From: Betaproteobacteria bacterium
GTDB taxonomy: Bacteria > Pseudomonadota > Gammaproteobacteria > Burkholderiales > Rhodocyclaceae
Assembly: GCA_025997095.1 (NCBI GenBank)
Contig: BNUD01000095.1
Span: 1-9,211, forward strand
Reading direction: 5' to 3'
Length of the DNA: 9,211 bases
Made by a program: the position numbers and the translations under genes. Shown piece after piece: positions 6,150-9,211 of the stretch. Positions within the stretch are counted from its first letter, which is position 1. Each line of letters opens with the position of its first letter. The notes under the pieces are model-generated. The model made no database searches. It was not told the origin of the DNA and was given only the letters and a program-made list of their open reading frames with translations.

Positions 6150-6336
6150 ATATTGAATTAGCCTTGACGAATGCAGCGACAGCACGCTAATAAAAGATTG
6201 CCGCTTTTACTATAAGCTATGGATTAAATATTTTTCCCGCAGCCAGGAGAAATACGAAAACTTTGAAGATTGCATAAACAAACAGCGTATCGCCCAGAAA
6301 TCGCAGGGGCGGTTCCCGAACCGCCCCTACACGTCC
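6150..6336. other. Gene-free stretch after the response regulator
   Basis: No credible gene is seen here on either strand. The sequence is AT-richer than the flanks near 6190-6300. A sensor kinase beginning at the cusR stop is expected from related loci, but the frame at 6139 stops after 16 codons ([16 protein letters not shown]), which does not resemble a kinase N-terminus. The only structured item is the palindrome at 6305-6328. Confidence 0.6.
6305..6328. repeat. Intergenic GC-rich palindrome (REP-like)
   Basis: AGGGGCGGTT (6305-6314) pairs perfectly with AACCGCCCCT (6319-6328) across a CCCG loop. GTAGGGGCG...CGCCCCTAC palindromes of this kind occur as dispersed intergenic repeats in many bacteria. 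There is no T-run, so a terminator role is not supported. Confidence 0.6.
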
Positions 6337-6432
6337 CATTTCCGTTACTCCCGCCCACCCAACGCCATCCCATAAAACAAGCTGTTCATACACCGCCTGA
6401 AACGCCTTTCGCAACTCGTGCGGCGTTTCAAA
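6337..6432 (-). pseudogene. Displaced, decayed 3' end of an mtfA gene
   Basis: The minus strand encodes FETPHELRKAFQAVYEQLVL, nearly identical to the last conserved segment of the intact mtfA at 7320-8090 (FETPHELRKAFPAVYEQLVL). Relative to that gene there is a 5-base deletion after LVL. Restoring it gives FYGMALGGRE and a TAA stop, a normal mtfA ending, so this was once a real gene terminus. Five substitutions separate the roughly 78 aligned bases; most within codons are synonymous, pointing to a diverged allele rather than a recent copy. It lies in direct orientation to 7321-7415 and immediately beside the TacAT-type module. Confidence 0.85.
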
Positions 6433-6447
6433 TCTCATACACATACT

Positions 6448-6963
6448 CTAGCCCATTCCAATTGATTCAACCGGAATAAACATGGGGGACGGCTCAGGGG
6501 ATTGGTCATCCTGCAACAGTCTGAATCCAAGTTTCTGATAGAACCCGATTGCAAGCGGGTCAGCATCAAGGTACAAACCAAAGCTCCCGATCTGTCTGGC
6601 GACCGACTGCGTGAGCAGCAGCGCATGTCTCATCAGCTTTGTGCCAAGCTGCAAGCCCTTGTAATGCTTGTCAACACCCAGCATGACCAACCGGGAACAC
6701 GGGACACTCCGTGGAAGCGAGCCGAGAGAAAGTGCAGACAGCGCGCTGACATCAATTGTGTATTGCGTGATTGTGTAGAAACCAACGAAGCGATGGTTTT
6801 GGCGACGATCCGTAATGACGTAAGCAACACTCAGGTTTTTTTTGACCTGTGATTTCAGGCTGTTGCGGACAAAACTGTTAATGACAGGGTGCCCGCAGTC
6901 GAACTGCTTGATATTCCCGTAGGTTTGTGCGGGATTGAACAGAGACAGTTCAATCATCCTCAT
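6448..6963 (-). CDS. GNAT acetyltransferase toxin (TacT/AtaT-like)
   Basis: GNAT toxins of type II systems acetylate the amino group of charged aminoacyl-tRNAs and stop translation. The 171-residue product has the family opening FDCGHPVINSFVRNSL (21-36), then VGFYTITQYTIDVSAL. The acetyl-CoA-binding stretch is RLVMLGVDKHYKGLQLGTKL (91-110), and the C-terminal GFYQKLGF carries Tyr142, the probable catalytic tyrosine. The CoA loop reads KGLQLG where RGxGxG/A is usual, so its central Gly is replaced by Gln. The gene overlaps the antitoxin stop by 14 bases; a second start (Met3, 6957) is equally possible. The DUF1778 antitoxin directly upstream makes the toxin role very likely; the tRNA target is not predictable here. 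Confidence 0.87.
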   Translation of the reverse strand: MRMIELSLFNPAQTYGNIKQFDCGHPVINSFVRNSLKSQVKKNLSVAYVITDRRQNHRFVGFYTITQYTIDVSALSALSLGSLPRSVPCSRLVMLGVDKHYKGLQLGTKLMRHALLLTQSVARQIGSFGLYLDADPLAIGFYQKLGFRLLQDDQSPEPSPMFIPVESIGMG

Positions 6964-7240
6964 TGCGCCACGGCAGGTCAGGCATCGCCATCAATTCCTT
7001 CATGGCGGGTGTTGGCGGGGCAGGGTGTGTCAGCATTTGCACCAAAGCTTCCTGACCTTGCAAAGAAAGCATGATGCTGGTGTGTTCGTATAGAACCTTG
7101 CGCGCCTTTTCGATTGCAGGACCAAGTACGAATGACGTTAAATCCAACCCGTTTAACGCCGCAGCTTTGCTGAGAAGATGTTTCATGTCAGGTGTCGTTT
7201 TGAACTCCATACGTGCCTGACGCAGTGCAGTGGCTTCCAT
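6950..7240 (-). CDS. DUF1778 (TacA-like) antitoxin
   Basis: A 96-residue ribbon-helix-helix antitoxin. The N-terminal part RMEFKTTPDMKHLLSKAAAL, then NGLDLTSFVLGPAIEKARKV (residues 10-50), is the DUF1778 DNA-binding pattern. The C-terminal tail (EALVQMLTHPAPPTPAMKEL, ending PDLPWRNEDD) is the part that occupies the GNAT toxin surface in TacA/AtaR proteins. AAGGA (7248-7252) lies 7 bases before the ATG, and a strong sigma-70 promoter is 30-57 bases upstream. Its stop lies inside the toxin gene, the standard coupled order antitoxin-toxin. The whole module fits tightly between two copies of an mtfA gene end. Confidence 0.88.
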   Translation of the reverse strand: MEATALRQARMEFKTTPDMKHLLSKAAALNGLDLTSFVLGPAIEKARKVLYEHTSIMLSLQGQEALVQMLTHPAPPTPAMKELMAMPDLPWRNEDD

Positions 7241-7269
7241 GAGGGCATCCTTTTCAAGTGTGCTCTTGC

Positions 7270-7297
7270 ATTATACGGGCGATGTACGGATAGTCAA
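7270..7297 (-). promoter_or_regulatory. Sigma-70 promoter of the DUF1778/GNAT module
   Basis: On the minus strand TTGACT (7297-7292) and a perfect TATAAT (7275-7270) are separated by 16 bases. The spacer holds CCGTA twice at one-helical-turn spacing (CCGTACATCGCCCGTATAAT), a plausible operator for antitoxin autoregulation. It is the best promoter in the window. Confidence 0.85.
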
Positions 7298-7319
7298 GAA
7301 TTGCCGCCATCATGCTCAA

Positions 7320-8090
7320 TCATTTCCCTTCCCCACCCAACGCCACCCCATAAAACAAAACAAGCTGCTCATACACTGCCGGAAACGCCTTTCGCAGCTC
7401 GTGCGGCGTTTCAAAAAACGCTTCGCTCGCCACGGCGAAAAATTCGGCGGGGTCTTCAGCGGCATAAGCATCGATGGCGGTTTCTTCATCAGCGTCGACC
7501 TGCGCGCATAACTCCTCGTAGGCGGCGCTAAATGCGCTTTGCCATTGCCGCACTGACATGTGGGCGGGCAGGGGTGGTAGACCATCAGCATCGCCGCCGC
7601 CCGCCATGTCGAGTTTGTGGGCGAATTCGTGGATCACCACGTTCATGCCTGCGGGTGCATCGTCGAACCACGACAGCAGCACCGGTCCGTCCTGCCAGGC
7701 TTCACCGACGATTACATCGTCGTATTCGTGCACCACGCCGTCTTCGTCCATGTCGCTGCGGGGCACGACGAATTCGCCCGCGTAAACCACCACCCCCACC
7801 CAGCCGCGATACGCCGCCAGCCCGCGCTTGAGAATGAGCAGACAGGCTTGCAGGGCGATGGTCAGCATGATGTGCTCCGTGAGGCAAAACCCGTTCGCGC
7901 CGTAAAATTCCTTTTCGGCAAGAAACGCTACGGCAAGCGCCCGCAGGCGCGGACGTTCGGCGGCGGGCAGGTCATCGAGAAAAGGCAGCCCCGCTTCGAC
8001 CTCTGCCCACAATTCATCAGGAATGGCAGACAGCGCGCGTTTGGGGTCGGGTTTGCGGGCAAGCCAGCGTTGCAGGGTTTTTATCAGCAT
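7320..8090 (-). CDS. mtfA: MtfA-family zinc metallopeptidase
   Basis: MtfA is a cytoplasmic M90-family zinc peptidase; in E. coli it also binds the repressor Mlc (DgsA) and so affects glucose phosphotransferase genes. The 256-residue product is of normal length. It contains the zinc site HEFAHKLD (His154, Glu155, His158) and the downstream Glu216 in AEDPAEFFAVASEAFFE, the likely third ligand. The start at 8090 (MLIKTLQRWLARKP) fits family N-termini, although no clear Shine-Dalgarno precedes it. Longer in-frame readings run into the palindrome at 8194-8215 and are rejected. Its last 30 or so codons are duplicated at 6337-6432 in direct orientation, with the TacAT-type module in between, so the present 3' end may have come with that cassette. 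Confidence 0.92.
   Translation of the reverse strand: MLIKTLQRWLARKPDPKRALSAIPDELWAEVEAGLPFLDDLPAAERPRLRALAVAFLAEKEFYGANGFCLTEHIMLTIALQACLLILKRGLAAYRGWVGVVVYAGEFVVPRSDMDEDGVVHEYDDVIVGEAWQDGPVLLSWFDDAPAGMNVVIHEFAHKLDMAGGGDADGLPPLPAHMSVRQWQSAFSAAYEELCAQVDADEETAIDAYAAEDPAEFFAVASEAFFETPHELRKAFPAVYEQLVLFYGVALGGEGK
7321..7415. repeat. Second copy of the mtfA 3'-end direct repeat
   Basis: This copy, inside intact mtfA, matches 6337-6432 in direct orientation, best over 7332-7415. The differences are about five substitutions and a 5-base AAAAC present only here. The 23 bases between the GNAT-module promoter and this repeat, and the 15 bases between the toxin stop and the other copy, show how tightly the module is bounded. 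Confidence 0.85.
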
Positions 8091-8138
8091 GGAGCGGCGG
8101 AAAGGGAAGGAATCTTCCGCATCATGGCAAGATGGCGC

Positions 8139-8175
8139 AAAAAACGCCAGCGCCCCCTTCGCCACGATTGGGGGC
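8139..8175 (-). terminator. Possible weak Rho-independent terminator between the DUF2892 gene and mtfA
   Basis: On the minus strand GCCCCC (8175-8170) pairs with GGGGGC (8157-8152) across a 12-base loop, and six T follow at 8144-8139 after a 7-base gap. The loop and the gap are longer than ideal, so this is tentative. Confidence 0.3.
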
Positions 8176-8193
8176 AACGAAAAAACCGCCCGT

Positions 8194-8215
8194 CTGGGAG
8201 CGCCGGCGTCCCCAG
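8194..8215. repeat. REP-like palindrome in the mtfA upstream region
   Basis: A 22-base near-perfect palindrome centred on GCGCCGGCG; left arm CTGGGAGCGCC, right arm GGCGTCCCCAG, with one mismatch and one G-T pair. Palindromes of this composition are common dispersed intergenic repeats. On the minus strand six T follow (8185-8180), so it could also assist termination of the gene at 8252-8449. Confidence 0.55.
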
Positions 8216-8251
8216 CGGCGTATTCGATTGCCGGATTAATACGCGGGCTGT

Positions 8252-8449
8252 TTAGCGCGCGTCGTTTAACGGGCAGGTCTTGATGCCGAGCAGGGTGTAC
8301 AGGGAGCAGAACCCGATGAGTCCGGTCAGGAGCGGCACAACGCCCAGCCACCCCCACCAGCCAACGGTGTCGGTTGCTGCCAGCGCAATCAGTGCGCTCC
8401 CTGCGATGATGCGAAGAATACGGTCGATGCTGCCTACATTTTTTTTCAT
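8252..8449 (-). CDS. DUF2892 (YgaP-like) small membrane protein
   Basis: A 65-residue protein of the DUF2892 family. It opens KKNVGSIDRILRIIAGSALI, with the typical Asn-x-Gly-x-x-Asp-Arg-x-x-Arg pattern, and has two hydrophobic segments (about 12-28 and 32-52) separated by GWWGWLG. It ends with the conserved SLYTLLGIKTCPLN. The family is the membrane part of YgaP (rhodanese fusion) and is often found near sulfur- or redox-related genes; its exact role is unknown. AAGGAG in the 8459-8465 region is a good Shine-Dalgarno. It follows the AhpD-like gene by 26 bases on the same strand, so the two probably form an operon. Confidence 0.85.
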   Translation of the reverse strand: MKKNVGSIDRILRIIAGSALIALAATDTVGWWGWLGVVPLLTGLIGFCSLYTLLGIKTCPLNDAR

Positions 8450-8475
8450 GCGGATGACTCCTTCAGGTTAAAAAA

Positions 8476-8829
8476 TCAATTGTCTTGAGGTGCGAATTCA
8501 TTGAACGCGGTCATGGCTTCGGTCGCCCACATGACGGATGGCCCGCCGCCCATAAAGATGGCGACGCTCAACATTTCATCCACTTCCAACCGGGTTGCCC
8601 CAAGGCGGGCGAGCGCCTGGGCATGAAAGCCGACGCAGCCTTCGCAGCGCGCCGCGACACCAATGGCCAGAGCAATCAGTTCCTTGGTTTTGGCATCCAG
8701 CGCGCCATCGATCATCACCGCCTTGTTCATTTCCTGAAATCCCTTCATGACATCGGGCATACGTTCATGCAGGATTTTCATGCGGGGGGCGATTTGTTGG
8801 GTGACATTCCGGTATTGCGTACTGCTCAT
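8476..8829 (-). CDS. Carboxymuconolactone decarboxylase family (AhpD-like) protein
   Basis: A 117-residue protein of the CMD/AhpD fold. The redox motif is AARCEGCVGFHAQALARLGA, with CxxC and the following His as in AhpD-type alkylhydroperoxidases. It is preceded by the family segment LDAKTKELIALAIGVA and followed by EVDEMLSVAIFMGGGPSVMW. Members use the cysteine pair for peroxide or thiol redox chemistry; the substrate here cannot be told. The ATG at 8829 is supported by AAGGAG six bases upstream; the longer in-frame reading to 8958 passes through an inverted-repeat element and is rejected. It lies between an ArsR-type regulator (upstream) and the DUF2892 gene (downstream), suggesting one regulated redox or sulfur unit. 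Confidence 0.88.
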   Translation of the reverse strand: MSSTQYRNVTQQIAPRMKILHERMPDVMKGFQEMNKAVMIDGALDAKTKELIALAIGVAARCEGCVGFHAQALARLGATRLEVDEMLSVAIFMGGGPSVMWATEAMTAFNEFAPQDN

Positions 8830-8851
8830 GTTGCGCTCCTTGGGGAAGTAT

Positions 8852-8873
8852 GCGGCGTGCAAATTGACGCCGC
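8852..8873. promoter_or_regulatory. Inverted repeat in the leader of the AhpD-like gene
   Basis: GCGGCGT (8852-8858) and ACGCCGC (8867-8873) form 7-bp perfect arms around an 8-base AT-rich centre, about 23 bases before the start codon. It could be an operator for the ArsR-type protein next door or a leader hairpin. No clear -35/-10 pair was found beside it. Confidence 0.4.
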
Positions 8874-8896
8874 GTTTGTAAAAACCTTGTGTTTTA

Positions 8897-8998
8897 TTCC
8901 GATTCGCATGAGAAGCGAGACGCGAAGACTGCCCGAAGACAGTGCGATTGCACGGCAAGGCGAAGTCGACAAAGGTTCGCCTCTCATGCGAATCGGAA
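8897..8998. mobile_element. MITE-like inverted-repeat element
   Basis: Perfect 17-base terminal arms (8897-8913 TTCCGATTCGCATGAGA; 8982-8998 its reverse complement) are extended inward by GCGA/TCGC after one mismatch. The whole is flanked on both sides by TTA (8894-8896 and 8999-9001), which may be a target duplication. The 60-base interior has no ORF but repeats CGAAG three times and contains GTGC-GATT-GCAC. The arms are seen directly; identity as a transposable element is inferred. A simple long hairpin acting on mRNA is the alternative. Confidence 0.6.
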
Positions 8999-9211
8999 TT
9001 ATGTTGTCGTTTCCTGACGCGGCGGGGCGCAGGATGTGGCGCAGAAAATTTCCCACAAGGTGCCCATCACGCGCATGGCATTTGCGTTGGCCAAACGGTA
9101 GTAGATGTATTTGCCTTCTTTTTCGGTCGCCACCAGACCTTCCTGCCGCAAGACCGCCAGTTGTTGCGACAGCGTGGGCTGATTGATGCCCGTGGCGGCT
9201 TCAAGTTCGCT
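8999..9211 (-). CDS. ArsR/SmtB-family transcriptional repressor (C-terminal part, start outside window)
   Basis: The last 70 codons of a winged-helix ArsR-type repressor are visible, in frame to the window edge. The recognition helix is ELEAATGINQPTLSQQLAVL, followed by the wing RQEGLVATEKEGKYIYYRLA and a C-terminal dimerisation helix MRVMGTLWEIFCATSCAPPR. The sequence is close in style to BigR/SqrR sulfide-responsive members, which use cysteines, one of them in the last helix; the Cys of EIFC is a candidate, but the N-terminal partner is outside. The TAA stop coincides with the TTA flank of the inverted-repeat element. It probably controls the AhpD-like and DUF2892 genes downstream on the same strand. 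Confidence 0.85.
   Translation of the reverse strand, partial: SELEAATGINQPTLSQQLAVLRQEGLVATEKEGKYIYYRLANANAMRVMGTLWEIFCATSCAPPRQETTT

Noticed and set aside
6139..6189. 16-codon ORF overlapping the response regulator stop, as a possible sensor kinase start
   Set aside because: The sequence has no signal-anchor or kinase character; it is more likely chance sequence after a deletion.
6502..6852. 116-codon plus-strand frame opposite the GNAT toxin
   Set aside because: Antisense to a gene with a clear GNAT motif, a paired antitoxin and a strong promoter.
6829..6855. Hairpin with an eight-T loop as a terminator
   Set aside because: It lies inside the conserved coding sequence of the GNAT toxin and encodes SQVKKNL in frame.
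7617..8255. 212-codon plus-strand frame opposite mtfA
   Set aside because: Antisense shadow of the zinc peptidase gene; composition not protein-like.
8830..8958. Longer N-terminus for the AhpD-like protein
   Set aside because: It would translate the inverted-repeat element, while AAGGAG six bases before 8829 and the family N-terminus support the shorter form.
8485..9186. 233-codon plus-strand frame opposite the AhpD-like and ArsR-type genes
   Set aside because: It runs through the inverted-repeat element and is antisense to two recognisable genes.

Overview
The window looks like an accessory, rearranged stretch of a proteobacterial chromosome, probably gamma- or beta-class. The clues are an MtfA-family peptidase gene, an E. 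coli-like CusB/CusC pair, a CopR/CusR-type response regulator and GC-rich coding DNA. This assignment is inference; no rRNA, tRNA or CRISPR array is visible.

Layout: (1) 1-474, the 3' part of an IS200/IS605-type tnpB with its right-end hairpin and the presumed 3' end of an omega (reRNA) guide RNA. (2) 575-2086, a ribbon-helix-helix antitoxin and a PIN-domain toxin-like gene. They are separated by about 500 bp holding four consecutive hairpins (951-1083) and one or two AT-richer small ORFs of unknown function. (3) 1976-4665, minus strand, a copper/silver efflux adaptor CusB (C-terminally fused to a CusF-like domain) and its outer-membrane partner CusC. No CusA pump follows: the cusB 3' end abuts and overlaps the convergent PIN gene. 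(4) 4735-4802, a CopR-type copper box and a separate inverted repeat. (5) 4825-6149, plus strand, vapB, vapC and a copper response regulator, tightly packed; the expected sensor kinase is absent. (6) 6150-7320, a palindromic repeat, a decayed mtfA 3' end, and a TacAT-type (GNAT toxin / DUF1778 antitoxin) module on the minus strand. (7) 7320-9211, minus strand: intact mtfA, a DUF2892 membrane protein, an AhpD-like carboxymuconolactone decarboxylase family protein, a MITE-like 102-bp inverted-repeat element, and the C-terminal part of an ArsR/SmtB repressor.

How it fits together: the core appears to be the remains of a cusCBA / cusRS copper locus. A vapBC module sits between cusC and cusR, and cusA and cusS are both missing. 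A second toxin-antitoxin module (TacAT) fills the gap between two diverged copies of the mtfA 3' end, as if a cassette had integrated into that gene end and displaced its original terminus. Three toxin-antitoxin loci, one transposon end, two probable small non-autonomous elements and several palindromes within 9.2 kb indicate repeated insertion and deletion. No wholly new multi-gene system is evident. The most unusual points are the TacAT cassette bounded by mtfA ends, the copper regulator placed directly behind vapBC, and the hairpin array that separates an antitoxin from its likely toxin.
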